Shown here piece after piece: positions 44,009-54,347 of a stretch of 64,000 nucleotides of DNA. Source of the stretch: Thermosediminibacter oceani DSM 16646 (GTDB taxonomy: Bacteria; Bacillota; Thermosediminibacteria; Thermosediminibacterales; Thermosediminibacteraceae); NCBI RefSeq assembly GCF_000144645.1, contig NC_014377.1, forward strand, positions 620,001-684,000, written 5' to 3'. Position 1 is the first letter of the stretch. Each line of letters starts with the position of its first letter. Made by a program: the position numbers and the translations under genes. Below the pieces are notes generated by a model. The model saw nothing but the letters and a program-made list of their open reading frames with translations, did no database searches and had not been told where the DNA came from.

Positions 44009-44941
44009 ATGATGCAGAATAGTTTAGGAGAACTTTCTCAGGAGCTCTTTACCCATGTAGGCAAAAATATAAGGGAAATGGAGGCCATAGCGAGGCCCAG
44101 CATTACCTACTGGCAGGACGCGTGGAGAAGGCTAAAGCAGAACAAAGTCGCAATGCTGGGGTTAGTAATAATTATACTTTATACTCTCCTGGCAATAGTT
44201 GGGCCTTACATGACTCCATACGACTACAGGACTACAAACCCGTCCGAAATTAACCAGCCGCCGTCGGCGAAGCATTGGTTCGGGACGGATACATTGGGAA
44301 GAGATTTGTGGGCGCGCACGTGGATGGGCGCAAGGGTATCCTTGATGATCGGCTTTGTGGCTGCGATTTTGAATGCGGTAATAGGTGTACTTGTAGGGGG
44401 CATTTCGGGTTACTTTGGCGGTAAAGTTGACCTGGTAATAATGAGGTTTGTAGATATTTTGTATGCCATTCCGTATATGATAATTGTCATCCTGATGATG
44501 GTAGTCCTCGGTCAGGGTGTTATGACACTTATCCTGGCACTGGTTGTTGGCGGATGGCTTGGTATGGCAAGGCTTGTACGAGGGCAGGTTCTCCAGTTAA
44601 AAGAGCAGGAATTCGTGCTGGCGGCGAAAGTGCTCGGAGCAAGTCACGCAAGGATAATTCTGAGGCACCTGATACCGAATACAATGGGAGTGATCTTAGT
44701 AAACCTCACCATGTCTGTCCCGGGTGCCATATTCAGCGAGGCTTTCTTAAGCTTTATAGGCCTTGGAGTTCTTCCCCCGCAGTCAAGCTGGGGGCAGCTT
44801 GCAGCTTATGGTGCCCAGTCTTTCAGAATATATCCGTACCAGCTCTTCATACCAGCGTTTTTCATAAGCACGACTATGCTTTCCCTTAACCTCCTCGGCG
44901 ATGGATTAAGGGATGCCCTTGACCCGAGACTTCGCAGTTAG
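44009..44941 (+). CDS. oppC: Peptide ABC transporter permease (OppC/DppC)
   Basis: A 310-aa permease. It has an N-terminal cytoplasmic segment (about 1-50) followed by six helices; LARTWMGARVS-type motif LWARTWMGARVSL, EAA loop EFVLAAKVLGASHARIILRHLIPN, and the C-terminal NLLGDGLRDALDPRLRS. GGAGG at 43999-44003 places the start at ATG 44009 or 44012; GTG 44003 overlaps the site. It lies 14 nt upstream of oppD. Confidence 0.95.
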   Translation: MMQNSLGELSQELFTHVGKNIREMEAIARPSITYWQDAWRRLKQNKVAMLGLVIIILYTLLAIVGPYMTPYDYRTTNPSEINQPPSAKHWFGTDTLGRDLWARTWMGARVSLMIGFVAAILNAVIGVLVGGISGYFGGKVDLVIMRFVDILYAIPYMIIVILMMVVLGQGVMTLILALVVGGWLGMARLVRGQVLQLKEQEFVLAAKVLGASHARIILRHLIPNTMGVILVNLTMSVPGAIFSEAFLSFIGLGVLPPQSSWGQLAAYGAQSFRIYPYQLFIPAFFISTTMLSLNLLGDGLRDALDPRLRS

Positions 44942-44954
44942 GAGGTAGGCGGAA

Positions 44955-45974
44955 ATGGAAAAGCTGTTAGAAGTAAAGGACCTGGAAGTTTCGTTTAAGA
45001 CCTACGCTGGAGAGATAAAGGCGGTAAGAGGGGTTTCCTTCCACGTGAACAGGGGAGAGACGGTAGCGATAGTGGGCGAATCCGGTTGCGGCAAGAGCGT
45101 CACCGTACAGACCATAATGCGGCTGATCCCCATGCCCCCGGGAATTATCAAAAACGGATCGATTATTTTCGATGGCAAGGATATAACAAAACTCTCGGAA
45201 AAGGAAATGGAACACGTCCGGGGGTCCGAGATGAGCATGGTGTTTCAGGACCCCATGACATCCCTGAACCCGACCATGAGAGTGGGTGCCCAGATCGCCG
45301 AAGGTCTTATAAAGCACCAGAAAATGCACCCCAAACAGGCCAGGGAAAGGGCTATTGAAATGCTGAAACTGGTAGGGATACCCAATGCGGAGAAGCGCGT
45401 GGACCAGTATCCCCACGAGTTCAGCGGCGGAATGAGGCAGAGGGCGATGATAGCCATCGCGCTGGCCTGCAACCCCAAACTGCTTATAGCCGATGAACCT
45501 ACGACGGCCCTGGATGTTACTATACAGGCGCAGATACTGGACTTGATGAGGGATCTGCAGAAAAAGCTGAATACATCCATAATAATAATCACCCATAACC
45601 TGGGCGTCGTGGCCAACCTGGCCGAGAGGGTCCTGGTCATGTACGCGGGTAAGATAATCGAGCGCGGCAGCCTTGACGATATATTTTACAATCCGCGTCA
45701 TCCGTACACCTGGGGATTGCTGATGTCGGTCCCCACTCCCGAGCTGGATAAGAGTAAAAAGCTGGCTTCCATAGACGGCACGCCGCCGGACCTGTTCGCA
45801 CCTCCGGTGGGCTGTGCATTTGCCGCCAGGTGCGAATACGCCATGAAGATATGCTACGAAAGGTATCCTGAGGACTTCACGGTGGGCGACGGCCACAGTG
45901 CCGCCTGCTGGCTGCTGCATCCCATGGCTCCAAAAGTGAAACCGCCTGTAGGAAAAGGGGTGACGTTATCATGA
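44955..45974 (+). CDS. oppD: Peptide ABC transporter ATP-binding protein (OppD)
   Basis: A 339-aa ATPase with Walker A GESGCGKS, signature FSGGMRQRAMIAIAL, Walker [14 protein letters not shown]-loop TIITHN-type IIITHNLGVV, and the C-terminal oligopeptide-transporter cysteine motif (CAFAARCEYA). AGGAGGTAGG precedes the ATG. It overlaps oppF by 4 nt. It is a paralogue of the dppD at the window start, so the genome has at least two such importers. Confidence 0.96.
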   Translation: MEKLLEVKDLEVSFKTYAGEIKAVRGVSFHVNRGETVAIVGESGCGKSVTVQTIMRLIPMPPGIIKNGSIIFDGKDITKLSEKEMEHVRGSEMSMVFQDPMTSLNPTMRVGAQIAEGLIKHQKMHPKQARERAIEMLKLVGIPNAEKRVDQYPHEFSGGMRQRAMIAIALACNPKLLIADEPTTALDVTIQAQILDLMRDLQKKLNTSIIIITHNLGVVANLAERVLVMYAGKIIERGSLDDIFYNPRHPYTWGLLMSVPTPELDKSKKLASIDGTPPDLFAPPVGCAFAARCEYAMKICYERYPEDFTVGDGHSAACWLLHPMAPKVKPPVGKGVTLS

Positions 45975-46933
45975 CGGTTGCCGGGAATCCTCTCATAGAA
46001 ATAAATAACTTAAAGAAGTACTTCAATGTGGACAGGGGTTCGGTGTTAAAGGCCGTCGACAACGTCAATCTTCAGATAATGGAAGGCGAGACTCTGGGCC
46101 TCGTGGGTGAATCGGGCTGCGGTAAGACCACCCTGGGGAGGACCGTAATAAGGCTTTACGAACCCACTTCCGGAGAGGTGCTTTTCGAAGGCAAAAACGT
46201 GCACAGGCTGCAAGGTCAGCAGTTGAGGGAATTCAACCGCAAGGCTCAGATGATATTCCAGGACCCCTATGCGTCGCTGAACCCCAGGATGACGGTCGGG
46301 GATATAATAGGAGAGGGTATAGATATCCATGGCTTATACAAGAACAAAGAGCGCACTGAGAGAATATACGAACTTTTGAATGTTGTCGGCCTGAACAAGG
46401 AGCACGCTAACAGGTTCCCGCACGAGTTCTCCGGCGGGCAGAGGCAGAGGATAGGCATCGCGCGAGCTCTCGCCGTGGAGCCCAAGTTTATAGTGTGCGA
46501 CGAACCCATTTCCGCCCTGGACGTATCCATTCAGGCTCAGGTAATAAACCTGCTCATGGATCTTCAGCAGAAGCTGAAGCTGACCTACCTCTTTATCGCG
46601 CACGACCTGAGCATGGTAAAGTACGTATCCGACAGGATAGCGGTTATGTACCTGGGAGTTGTGGCGGAGCTGGCCACCTCCGAAGACCTGCACAAAAGGC
46701 CCCTGCATCCGTACACCCAGGCGCTGCTTTCAGCCATACCGGTTCCCGACCCGGAAACCGAGAGGAAGAAGAAGAGGATCCTGCTGGAAGGAGACGTGCC
46801 GAGCCCCATCAATCCGCCGGAAGGCTGCAGGTTCGCCAAGAGGTGCAGGCATGCCAAACCCGTTTGCACCGAACAGCAGCCGGAGTTCAAAGAAGTGGAG
46901 AAAAACCATTTTGTGGCATGTCACCTGTTTTAG
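45971..46933 (+). CDS. oppF: Peptide ABC transporter ATP-binding protein (OppF)
   Basis: A 320-aa ATPase partner of OppD. Walker [10 protein letters not shown], signature [15 protein letters not shown], Walker B FIVCDEPISALD, H-loop FIAHDLSMV (canonical Asp, unlike the paralogue at 1031) and the CRFAKRCRHA motif are clear. It overlaps oppD by 4 nt. It ends the operon; a bidirectional terminator follows. Confidence 0.96.
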   Translation: MTVAGNPLIEINNLKKYFNVDRGSVLKAVDNVNLQIMEGETLGLVGESGCGKTTLGRTVIRLYEPTSGEVLFEGKNVHRLQGQQLREFNRKAQMIFQDPYASLNPRMTVGDIIGEGIDIHGLYKNKERTERIYELLNVVGLNKEHANRFPHEFSGGQRQRIGIARALAVEPKFIVCDEPISALDVSIQAQVINLLMDLQQKLKLTYLFIAHDLSMVKYVSDRIAVMYLGVVAELATSEDLHKRPLHPYTQALLSAIPVPDPETERKKKRILLEGDVPSPINPPEGCRFAKRCRHAKPVCTEQQPEFKEVEKNHFVACHLF

Positions 46934-46943
46934 AAAAAATAAT

Positions 46944-46985
46944 ACCGGCCGGACAGCGTTTATCAGCTGACGGCCGGCTTTTTTA
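46944..46985. terminator. Bidirectional terminator
   Basis: CCGGCCG/CGGCCGG outer stem with a CAGC/GCTG inner stem, then six Ts, between the convergent oppF and TtcA-like genes. Confidence 0.82.
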
Positions 46986-47726
46986 TTGAAGCTCTTCCTT
47001 ATGTTCACTTTTCTCCCTGAAAAAATCTCTGCGCTTTATGGCGGCTAAAATATTTTCCCTTGCTCTGGGGAACACCTGCTCCATCCGGTCGAGGAGCTCT
47101 GTCATCTCGTCCCGCTTTGTCCTGCCGTCAGCCGGGCACGGGCTTTCGATGACCGGCAGGCCCCGAGATTTTACTATCGTCTTTATGGTCCGCTCGCTGA
47201 GGTATATGAGTGGCCTGATTAAAGTCACGTTTTTCCGGGAGAGATAGGTTTTGGGCTCAAAAGTGTCAAATCGCCCGGTAAAGATGAGGTTTAACAAAAG
47301 GGTTTCGATTACGTCGTCGGCGTGGTGAGCCAGAGCCACCTTGTTGCACCCCAGCTCGACGGCGGCGCTGTCCAGGGTGCCGCGCCTCATCCTGGAGCAG
47401 AGGGAACAGGGATTGGACTCCTTTCTTATTTCAAACACCACCCGGGCTATGTCGGTTTTGACTACTTTGAGCGGTATCTGGAGGTTCCGGCAGAAATCTT
47501 CAAGAGGTGTAAGATCCATCTCCCATCCCAGGTCAATATTTACAGCCACGATGTCAAAATCTAAAGGAGAGTGTTTTCGCACCAGGTCCAGGATGTATAA
47601 AAGAGTGGTAGAATCCTTACCTCCGGAAACTCCAACGGCTATTTTATCCCCGTTTTCTATCATGCCGTAATCGATGATGGCTTTTTTGACCTTTGTGAGA
47701 AACCATTTGCCGAAATTCCTGTTCAT
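46983..47726 (-). CDS. ttcA: TtcA/TilS-family PP-loop protein (tRNA 2-thiolation-like)
   Basis: A 247-aa N-type ATP pyrophosphatase. The PP-loop SGGKDS is at residues 34-39, a CxxC (PCSLC, Cys107/Cys110) follows, then LAHHADDVIETLLLNL and a further Cys in ESPCPADGRTKR. In TtcA these cysteines hold the 4Fe-4S cluster used to thiolate C32 of tRNA. Clostridia also have unassigned relatives, so the tRNA position is not certain. ATG at 47726 follows GGGGGT; the frame to 47747 is unsupported. Confidence 0.85.
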   Translation of the reverse strand: MNRNFGKWFLTKVKKAIIDYGMIENGDKIAVGVSGGKDSTTLLYILDLVRKHSPLDFDIVAVNIDLGWEMDLTPLEDFCRNLQIPLKVVKTDIARVVFEIRKESNPCSLCSRMRRGTLDSAAVELGCNKVALAHHADDVIETLLLNLIFTGRFDTFEPKTYLSRKNVTLIRPLIYLSERTIKTIVKSRGLPVIESPCPADGRTKRDEMTELLDRMEQVFPRARENILAAIKRRDFFREKSEHKEELQ

Positions 47727-47751
47727 ATTTACCCCCTGTCGAGACACTTTT

Positions 47752-48795
47752 TTAGTTGAGTTCAGCGGCTATTTCCTTCACCGCTTCCACGGTCCTCAAT
47801 ACATCATTTTTGTCTATGCCGTAGTGGGTTACGAATCTTACCAGCGAACCCGAGCCGCCGTTGATCTTTATGCCTTTTTCAAGCAGCCGCCCTGCAAGCT
47901 CGTTTCCGCTGATGCCAAGGCCCGAAATGTCGCATATGACAATATTGGTCTGCACCGTTTTCATATCTATGGAAATTCCCGGAATACTATTCAAGCCCTC
48001 GGCCAGGAGCCTTGCGTTTTCGTGGTCTTCCTTAAGCCTTTCCGTCATCTTTTCGAGGGCGACTATTCCGGCGGCGGCTAAAAATCCAGCCTGGCGCAGC
48101 CCACCGCCCAGCATTTTGCGGAATTTCCTGGCCCGGTTGATGAAATCTCTGCTGCCGGCGACTATGGAGCCCACGGGAGCGCAAAGGCCCTTGGAAAGGC
48201 AGAACATGACGCTGTCGGCGTACCGGGCTATGTCGCGCACCGGCACTCCCAGGTAGGTGGCGGCGTTAAAAATCCTGGCACCGTCCATGTGGACGGGAAT
48301 GCCGTGTTTTTTTGCAACCTCGTAGGTCTTCTCCAGCGTATCCATCGGGATTACAGTGCCGCCTGCTCTGTTGTGGGTGTTTTCAACGCATATGAGGCTG
48401 GTTCTCGGGAAATGTAAGTCGTCCTCCCTAATAGCGGCCTCAATATCGGTTGGGTCCATGACGCCCCTTTTACCGGGGATGAGGCGTGCCTGCACGCCTG
48501 CAAGATAACCGATGCCGCCCACCTCATAGGTGAAGATATGGCTTTTTTCTTCAAGGATTATTTCATCGCCGGGCCGGGTATGGGTCATTATGCACACCTG
48601 GTTGCCCTGGGTCCCGCTGGTGACGAACATGGCCGCTTCCTTCCCCGTGATCTCTGCGGCCATCTCTTCAAGTCTTCTGACGGTCGGGTCCTCGCCGTAC
48701 ACATCGTCGCCCACTTCAGCCCGGTACATGGCCTCTCGCATCTCAGGAGTAGGAAGCGTTACGGTATCGCTCCTGAGGTCAATATATTTCGCCAT
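47752..48795 (-). CDS. ltaE: Low-specificity L-threonine aldolase
   Basis: PLP enzyme that splits threonine or allo-threonine to glycine and acetaldehyde. The 347-aa protein begins [23 protein letters not shown], has [12 protein letters not shown], the [10 protein letters not shown] block with the PLP Asp, and the Schiff-base lysine in [16 protein letters not shown] at 48795 follows GGGGAGGAAATC; the longer frame to 48870 is unsupported. It is upstream of the TtcA-like gene by 25 nt, likely cotranscribed. Confidence 0.94.
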   Translation of the reverse strand: MAKYIDLRSDTVTLPTPEMREAMYRAEVGDDVYGEDPTVRRLEEMAAEITGKEAAMFVTSGTQGNQVCIMTHTRPGDEIILEEKSHIFTYEVGGIGYLAGVQARLIPGKRGVMDPTDIEAAIREDDLHFPRTSLICVENTHNRAGGTVIPMDTLEKTYEVAKKHGIPVHMDGARIFNAATYLGVPVRDIARYADSVMFCLSKGLCAPVGSIVAGSRDFINRARKFRKMLGGGLRQAGFLAAAGIVALEKMTERLKEDHENARLLAEGLNSIPGISIDMKTVQTNIVICDISGLGISGNELAGRLLEKGIKINGGSGSLVRFVTHYGIDKNDVLRTVEAVKEIAAELN

Positions 48796-48923
48796 ACTGA
48801 TTTCCTCCCCAAACACGTTTATAAATAAATAATTCTCCCAGCATGCCGTAAATCCTGCTTTTTCTTGCAATATCCGCGCCGTTTATGTATAATCTATCCA
48901 AAAGATGTTTGTGGAGGGATTTC

Positions 48924-49199
48924 ATGAAAAGATCGGCCCGCGCTCTAATATACGGTATGGTGCAGGGGGTAGGCCTCCGGTACTCGGTCCACAGAAAAGC
49001 TTCCCAACTTGGACTGACGGGTTTCGTCAAAAACCTGCCCGACGGAAGCGTCGAGCTGGTGGTCGAAGGGGACGAGGCTTTGATAAAAGATCTTCTCGAA
49101 TACATAAAGACCGGTCTCCGGTGGGCAAGGGTCGATAGAATCGATGTAGATTGGTCGGAGTACGAAGGAAAGCACCGCGGCTTTGAAATAGCCTTTTAA
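48924..49199 (+). CDS. acyP: Acylphosphatase
   Basis: Hydrolyses acyl phosphates. The 91-aa alpha/beta sandwich has the acylphosphatase signature [16 protein letters not shown] (catalytic Arg; the usual Phe before Arg is Leu) and [16 protein letters not shown] with the catalytic Asn. ATG at 48924 follows GGAGGG; the open frame extends to 48885 without a site. It lies 16 nt upstream of rarA. Confidence 0.93.
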   Translation: MKRSARALIYGMVQGVGLRYSVHRKASQLGLTGFVKNLPDGSVELVVEGDEALIKDLLEYIKTGLRWARVDRIDVDWSEYEGKHRGFEIAF

Positions 49200-49215
49200 C
49201 CGAGAGGGTGAAACC

Positions 49216-50556
49216 ATGGATTTCGAGCAGAGCTCGCTTTTTGACGGCGAGATCAAAAAAAGCGCTCCGCTGGCCGACAGGATGCGGCCCAGGAATCTGG
49301 ACGAATTCGTCGGCCAGGACCACCTGCTTGGCAGGGGAAAGATTCTTAGAAAATTGATAGAAAACGACCTGATAACCTCCATGATACTCTGGGGTCCCCC
49401 GGGGGTGGGGAAGACTACGCTGGCAATGATAATAGCGGAAATGACAAGAGCCAGATTCGTCACCTTCAGCGCCGTTCTCTCGGGGATAAAAGAGGTGAAG
49501 GAGGTTATGAAAGAGGCCCAGGAACGCCGCAGGTACGGCCAGAGGACTCTTGTTTTCATAGATGAGATCCACCGCTTTAACAAATCGCAGCAGGACGCCT
49601 TCCTGCCTTACGTGGAAAAAGGCGATATAATCCTCATCGGCGCCACCACGGAAAATCCTTCCTTCGAACTTAATTCAGCACTGCTCTCCCGCTCGAAGGT
49701 TTTCGTCATGAACCCTCTTTCCCCGGATGACCTGATGGTATTACTGAAGAGGGCTCTTCGGGACGAAGAGAGGGGACTCGGGAGGTTTAAGGTTCGGGTT
49801 GAAGACGAACAGCTCTATAAAATCGCGGTTTTTGCCAACGGCGACGCCAGGGTTGCCCTGAACACCCTGGAAATTGCAGTATTGAGCTCAGTACCCGACG
49901 ATAGCGGGCAAATACGAATAACCGACGAGGTGCTGAAGGAGGCATTCCAGAGAAAAACCCTTCTTTACGACAAAGGGGGAGAGGAGCATTATAACCTGAT
50001 TTCGGCCTTTCATAAGTCCCTGAGGAACAGCGATAGCGATGCTGCGCTGTACTGGCTGGCCCGGATGCTGGAAGCGGGGGAAGACCCGCTTTATGTGGCA
50101 AGGCGAATGATCCGTTTCGCCTCCGAGGATGTGGGCCTTGCGGATCCAAGGGCCTTAGAGCAGGCGGTGGCGGCCTACCACGCTGCCCATTTTATTGGGA
50201 TGCCCGAATGCAGCGTGAATCTCGCTCAGGCCGCGGTGTATCTCGCCCTGGCTCCGAAATCCAATTCCCTCTATACTGGCTATGCCCGGGCCAAAAAAGA
50301 CGCCCTGGAGACCCTGGCTCAGGGAGTACCGCTCCATCTGAGAAACGCCCCCACAAGGCTCATGGAAGAGCTTGGCTACGGCAGGGGTTACAAATACGCC
50401 CACGATTTCGAGGATAAAATAGCCGATATGGAGTGCCTGCCCGACAATTTAAGGGGCAGGCAGTATTACATCCCCACAGAACAGGGCATGGAAAAGAATT
50501 TTAAGGAACGAAAGGAGTTGCTGGAAAAATTGAAGAAAAAAGAGGTGGGACGATGA
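49216..50556 (+). CDS. rarA: Replication-associated recombination protein A (RarA/MgsA)
   Basis: AAA+ ATPase that acts at stalled replication forks. The 446-aa protein has [21 protein letters not shown], Walker [10 protein letters not shown], Walker [17 protein letters not shown], sensor [13 protein letters not shown] and the C-terminal tetramerisation and MgsA domain (YALHL-like [23 protein letters not shown]). It overlaps the following ATPase gene by 4 nt. Confidence 0.95.
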   Translation: MDFEQSSLFDGEIKKSAPLADRMRPRNLDEFVGQDHLLGRGKILRKLIENDLITSMILWGPPGVGKTTLAMIIAEMTRARFVTFSAVLSGIKEVKEVMKEAQERRRYGQRTLVFIDEIHRFNKSQQDAFLPYVEKGDIILIGATTENPSFELNSALLSRSKVFVMNPLSPDDLMVLLKRALRDEERGLGRFKVRVEDEQLYKIAVFANGDARVALNTLEIAVLSSVPDDSGQIRITDEVLKEAFQRKTLLYDKGGEEHYNLISAFHKSLRNSDSDAALYWLARMLEAGEDPLYVARRMIRFASEDVGLADPRALEQAVAAYHAAHFIGMPECSVNLAQAAVYLALAPKSNSLYTGYARAKKDALETLAQGVPLHLRNAPTRLMEELGYGRGYKYAHDFEDKIADMECLPDNLRGRQYYIPTEQGMEKNFKERKELLEKLKKKEVGR

Positions 50557-52259
50557 GATCGAAAGAAGACCTTAAAAAAATCATCGCAAGGATCAACGGC
50601 AAGGGATACAAGGCTTATAAAGAAATACAGGGGGACTACGATTTCGGCGGTTTTGTGCTTTACATAGACCACGTCCAGGGGGACCCCTTCGCCTCACCCT
50701 CTAGGGTAAGGCTCTGGGTTGATATGAAACGGGCCGGTTTTCCGGAGGAACTTTATAAAACCTCCGTCAGGACCACCGCCCTGGAGGATTTTCTGGCAAG
50801 GCAGGCGGCGGCTGTCATCCGGAAATTGCCGCGGGTGAACGGCACCGGAGGCAGCGGAGAAATCTATATTGATAAAGGCGGGCAGGAGATTTTGAAGCGC
50901 ACCGCCGTGAAGGTGTGCTCCGATTACGTGGAGGCAAGGCTCAGTGTGGGACTTCCTGCTTTCGGGCGAAGGATCAACGGTGGGGGAGCCGAAACGCTGT
51001 TTTTCTCCAATTTACCCGAGATAGCGGAAAAAGCCCTCCTTTACCGGAATATAGATGCCGAATCCGCGAGAAAATGGGTGGAACTTGCCGAAGACCAGGA
51101 ATACCTGAGGGATCAGCTGAAGAAGAGTCGCCTTGTGGCTTTCGTCGCCGACGGCTCAATCCTGCCCAGGGAAAGCGGAATAAGCGACAGGCCCATGAGG
51201 GGGGACAGGGTGGTGCCCTTCAAATCCCCGGAAAGCCTGAAAGTATCCTTTGAGCTTCCCAATGCCGGTGTCGTTGGGGGTATGGGCATACCCGAAGGCG
51301 TCACCCTGATCGTGGGGGGAGGCTACCACGGGAAAACCACCCTGCTGTCGGCGCTGCAGAGAGGGGTATACAACCATATCCCCGGTGACGGCAGGGAATT
51401 CGTGATAACCGTGAAGGACGCGGTGAAGATCAGGGCCGAAGACGGGCGCCGGGTGGAAAAGGTGGATATAAGCCCGTTCATAACCAATTTGCCCGACGGG
51501 CAGGATACCAGGAAGTTCAGCACCGAAAACGCCAGCGGCAGCACCTCCCAGGCGGCCAATATCATGGAAGCCGTCGAAATTGGTACAAGCCTGCTCCTTT
51601 TGGATGAGGACACCTGTGCCACCAATTTCATGATAAGGGATGCGAGAATGCAAAAGCTAGTCGCTAAAGAGAAAGAACCTATTACGCCTTTCATAGACCG
51701 GGTGCGGCAGCTTTACGAAGAACTGGGGATATCAACGGTGCTGGTCATGGGCGGGAGCGGGGATTACTTTGATATGGCCGACTGCGTTATAAAGATGCAG
51801 GATTACCGCCCCTACGACGTAACGGAGGAGGCCCGGCGGATAGCAGCAGAGATAAAGACAGACCGCAGGATAGAAAGAACGGAAGGCCCCATCTCGGTAA
51901 CCCCGAGGGTTATTCTAAAAGAGGGCCTGGAGCTTCGGGGGAAGAAAAAAGTTAAGTCCAGAGACGTGGATACCCTGCAGTACGGCGGCGAATATATAGA
52001 GATGGATTACGTGGAGCAGCTGGTGGACCGCAGCCAGACCAGCGCCGTAGGCGAAATCATCAGGTACGCCGTGGAAAAATATGTGGACGGCGGGAGAACG
52101 TTCAAAGAAATCGTGGAAATGGTCTTTGCCGATATAGAAAAATACGGCATCGACGTCGTATCGCCCTTTTACGGGAAACACCCCGGGAACCTGGCCCTGC
52201 CGAGGCCCCAGGAAGTGGCGGCGGGCCTTAACAGGTACCGGGGACTCAGGGTAAAATAG
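50553..52259 (+). CDS. Predicted ATPase of the ABC class (COG3044 type)
   Basis: A 568-aa cytoplasmic protein of a widespread but poorly characterised ATPase family. The N-terminal region (about 1-240) contains [22 protein letters not shown]. The P-loop [14 protein letters not shown] lies at about residue 253, an ABC-like [21 protein letters not shown] segment follows, and Walker [14 protein letters not shown]. The C-terminal part (about 450-568) has [23 protein letters not shown]. No membrane segments. Four-nt overlap with rarA suggests a nucleic-acid or stress role, which is inference only. Confidence 0.88.
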   Translation: MRSKEDLKKIIARINGKGYKAYKEIQGDYDFGGFVLYIDHVQGDPFASPSRVRLWVDMKRAGFPEELYKTSVRTTALEDFLARQAAAVIRKLPRVNGTGGSGEIYIDKGGQEILKRTAVKVCSDYVEARLSVGLPAFGRRINGGGAETLFFSNLPEIAEKALLYRNIDAESARKWVELAEDQEYLRDQLKKSRLVAFVADGSILPRESGISDRPMRGDRVVPFKSPESLKVSFELPNAGVVGGMGIPEGVTLIVGGGYHGKTTLLSALQRGVYNHIPGDGREFVITVKDAVKIRAEDGRRVEKVDISPFITNLPDGQDTRKFSTENASGSTSQAANIMEAVEIGTSLLLLDEDTCATNFMIRDARMQKLVAKEKEPITPFIDRVRQLYEELGISTVLVMGGSGDYFDMADCVIKMQDYRPYDVTEEARRIAAEIKTDRRIERTEGPISVTPRVILKEGLELRGKKKVKSRDVDTLQYGGEYIEMDYVEQLVDRSQTSAVGEIIRYAVEKYVDGGRTFKEIVEMVFADIEKYGIDVVSPFYGKHPGNLALPRPQEVAAGLNRYRGLRVK

Positions 52260-52266
52260 ATTCACA

Positions 52267-52312
52267 GCCGGAACGGGGTATTTATTGTCCTTTACCCGTC
52301 CGGCCTTTTTTT
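52267..52312 (+). terminator. Intrinsic terminator
   Basis: GCCGGAACGGGGTA pairs with TACCCGTCCGGC (one internal mismatch), followed by seven Ts, just after the ABC-class ATPase gene. Confidence 0.85.
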
Positions 52313-52460
52313 ATCATTTCCTCTTTTTAAAATAATTGATGAGTCTTTTGTAATAATTGTTTTCAGGTAAAAAAATCTCGGAATTACCAAATAATTAGAG
52401 GAAGTATATATTTTTTAGCGAAATAATATATTATCACATTAAAATGGGGGCCGAAAGTTT

Positions 52461-53315
52461 ATGAAAAAGATATTTGTCGTGTTATTAATAGCCGCTTTTA
52501 TCCTTGCGGGCTGCGGCGTAAAACCCGCGCAAAGGAGCGGCGCGAATGAAAGGGCTGCACCCGATTACGGGCAGAACAATATGATCGTACAGGATGCAAT
52601 AACGCAAGCGCACCAGGAAAGCAATAAAAACTTAGCGGGTACCATTGACAGGAAAATAGTAAAAAACGGCACCATTCATCTTGGAGTCAACGATTTGAAA
52701 GAAACGGAAACAGCGGTCTACAATCTGATTCAAGAATACGGCGGGTTTATCCAGAGCTCCTCGTCAAGAAACGAAAATCGGGAAGTCTGGAGTGAAATAG
52801 TTGCTCGGGTGCCGTTTGATCGCTTCGAAGAATTTTTCGGAAGGCTAAAACAGCTCGGGAGAGTAAACTACGACAACATTTCCACCCAGGATGTGACCGA
52901 GGAATACATAGACCTTTCCGCAAGGATTAAAGTCCTGAAAGCACAGGAAGAAAGGCTCATTAGCCTTTTGGCCAAAGCTGAAAAAATAGATGATATCCTT
53001 AGGATAGAGAATGAGCTTACCAGGCTGAGAAGCGATATCGAGCAATTGCAGGGAAGGATAAATTATCTTGACAGGGCTACCGGTTATTCCACGGTCACTA
53101 TCAGAATAAATCAGCTGGTGACGGCTTATCCTGAGACCGGGAATGCAATGGGGAGTATTCTTTATAGACTGAAAGACGGATGGATAACATTTTTCAATGT
53201 ATTGATTTTTGCAGTTGAAACTCTGGCTTGGCTGTCGCCGTACATCGTTCTTGCGGGTATTTTCGCAATCGTATATTTAAAGTATATAAAGAAAAATACC
53301 GGCAAGGGTGCATAG
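52461..53315 (+). CDS. DUF4349 domain-containing lipoprotein
   Basis: A 284-aa envelope protein. It has a signal peptide with lipobox LAGC (Cys19), then the DUF4349 region (about 60-215) with KNGTIHLGVNDLKETETAVYNLIQEYGGFIQSS, a coiled coil (about 150-200, RIKVLKAQEERLISLLAKAEKIDDILRIENELTRLRSD), and a C-terminal transmembrane helix (about 245-270). Members are widespread in Firmicutes with unknown function, sometimes tied to antimicrobial-peptide or envelope stress. The ATG follows GGGGGCCG, a poor site. Confidence 0.87.
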   Translation: MKKIFVVLLIAAFILAGCGVKPAQRSGANERAAPDYGQNNMIVQDAITQAHQESNKNLAGTIDRKIVKNGTIHLGVNDLKETETAVYNLIQEYGGFIQSSSSRNENREVWSEIVARVPFDRFEEFFGRLKQLGRVNYDNISTQDVTEEYIDLSARIKVLKAQEERLISLLAKAEKIDDILRIENELTRLRSDIEQLQGRINYLDRATGYSTVTIRINQLVTAYPETGNAMGSILYRLKDGWITFFNVLIFAVETLAWLSPYIVLAGIFAIVYLKYIKKNTGKGA

Positions 53316-53367
53316 GTTTTCATCAGGCGGTATAAAAAGCATTATACAATTCGAATCAGTGGCACCA

Positions 53368-53401
53368 TAAGCCCCTTGTCTTTAAAGACTGGGGGCTTTA
53401 A
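53368..53401 (+). terminator. Terminator-like hairpin after the DUF4349 gene
   Basis: AAGCCCC/GGGGCTT outer stem with a GTCTTTAAAGAC inner palindrome. The T run afterwards is short. Confidence 0.55.
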
Positions 53402-53431
53402 CTTTAGAGATATCAGGCGGGAGGAGATGTT

Positions 53432-53842
53432 ATGAGAATCATCAATGTAGAAACCACCGCGAGGACGCAGATGGTGGATATAACCTACGAGGTCCGGAAG
53501 GCTATATCGGAATTCGGGGTGAAGGACGGGCTGTGCTTTGTCTTCGTACCCCACACCACGGCAGGAGTAACCATAAACGAAAACGCCGATGACGATGTAA
53601 AGACCGATATAATAAACGCCCTGAACAGACTGATCCCGCAGAGGGGTGACTACAGGCACGTGGAGGGAAACTCCGATGCCCACATAAAGGCGACGCTTGT
53701 GGGAAGCTCCGTAGTTTTGGCGATAGAAGATGGCAGGCCAGTTCTCGGCACCTGGCAGGGCGTGCTTTTCTGCGAATTCGACGGACCAAGGAAGAGGAAG
53801 GTATTTGTCAAGTGTGTGAACGCTGAAGATTCTAAGCAGTAG
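53432..53842 (+). CDS. yjbQ: YjbQ family protein (UPF0047)
   Basis: A 136-aa homotrimeric-fold protein with the family signature HTTAGVTINENAD and DAHIKATLVGSSV...GTWQGVLFCEFDGPR. Some members have weak thiamine-phosphate synthase activity in vitro; the physiological role is unclear. GGGAGGAGATG precedes the ATG. Confidence 0.93.
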   Translation: MRIINVETTARTQMVDITYEVRKAISEFGVKDGLCFVFVPHTTAGVTINENADDDVKTDIINALNRLIPQRGDYRHVEGNSDAHIKATLVGSSVVLAIEDGRPVLGTWQGVLFCEFDGPRKRKVFVKCVNAEDSKQ

Positions 53843-53917
53843 TTTGACTCTGCATTGCGTAAAAAATATGAGCTTGTTCCTTCGAAAAATGTGGGAATAA
53901 GAAAAAGGAGGGGGCTC

Positions 53918-54232
53918 ATGATTGATGTTAGATTGCCAGAAAATAAGATACTGAATATTTTGCTTCATTTTTATAAGATATTAAAAGAAACACCGTTGCT
54001 TTTGGGTTATATAATCGTGGGGTTAGTAGTGACATTTGGTTTGTATGGTCTTCATGGATTGATTGTAGCCTTGAAAAACCTGTTTTTACTATTAATCTGG
54101 GCCTTAATAATTAGGGTTATGACCGAAGGTTCTCCTCGTCCTGTTAAAATAAAAAATCCTAAAATAGAATTGTCTATCGGGGTTATACTTGTTGTTTATT
54201 GCATAATTAAAATGGACAGAGTTGCAAAATAA
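53918..54232 (+). pseudogene. CPBP intramembrane protease gene, 5' part only (cut by an IS21-type element)
   Basis: The 104-codon frame starts after AGGAGGGGG and has two hydrophobic segments. It matches the N-terminus of the CPBP protein at 57130: both share LKETPLLLGYIIVGL and VKIKNPK. A 39-nt stretch (53980-54018) is identical to 57195-57233. After ...ILVVYCIIK the frame runs into the left end of the IS element and stops (MDRVAK). The catalytic part is missing and is not found on the other side of the element. Confidence 0.75.
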
Positions 54233-54347
54233 AATCCCCACTTTTGCAACTCAAAAATCCCCAAATTTGCAAAGGTCATTGCAGGCACCCCTAAAAACCT
54301 TTACCCTTGTAGTTAGGGACAACTTAACTGCAAGGGAGGAATGGAGG

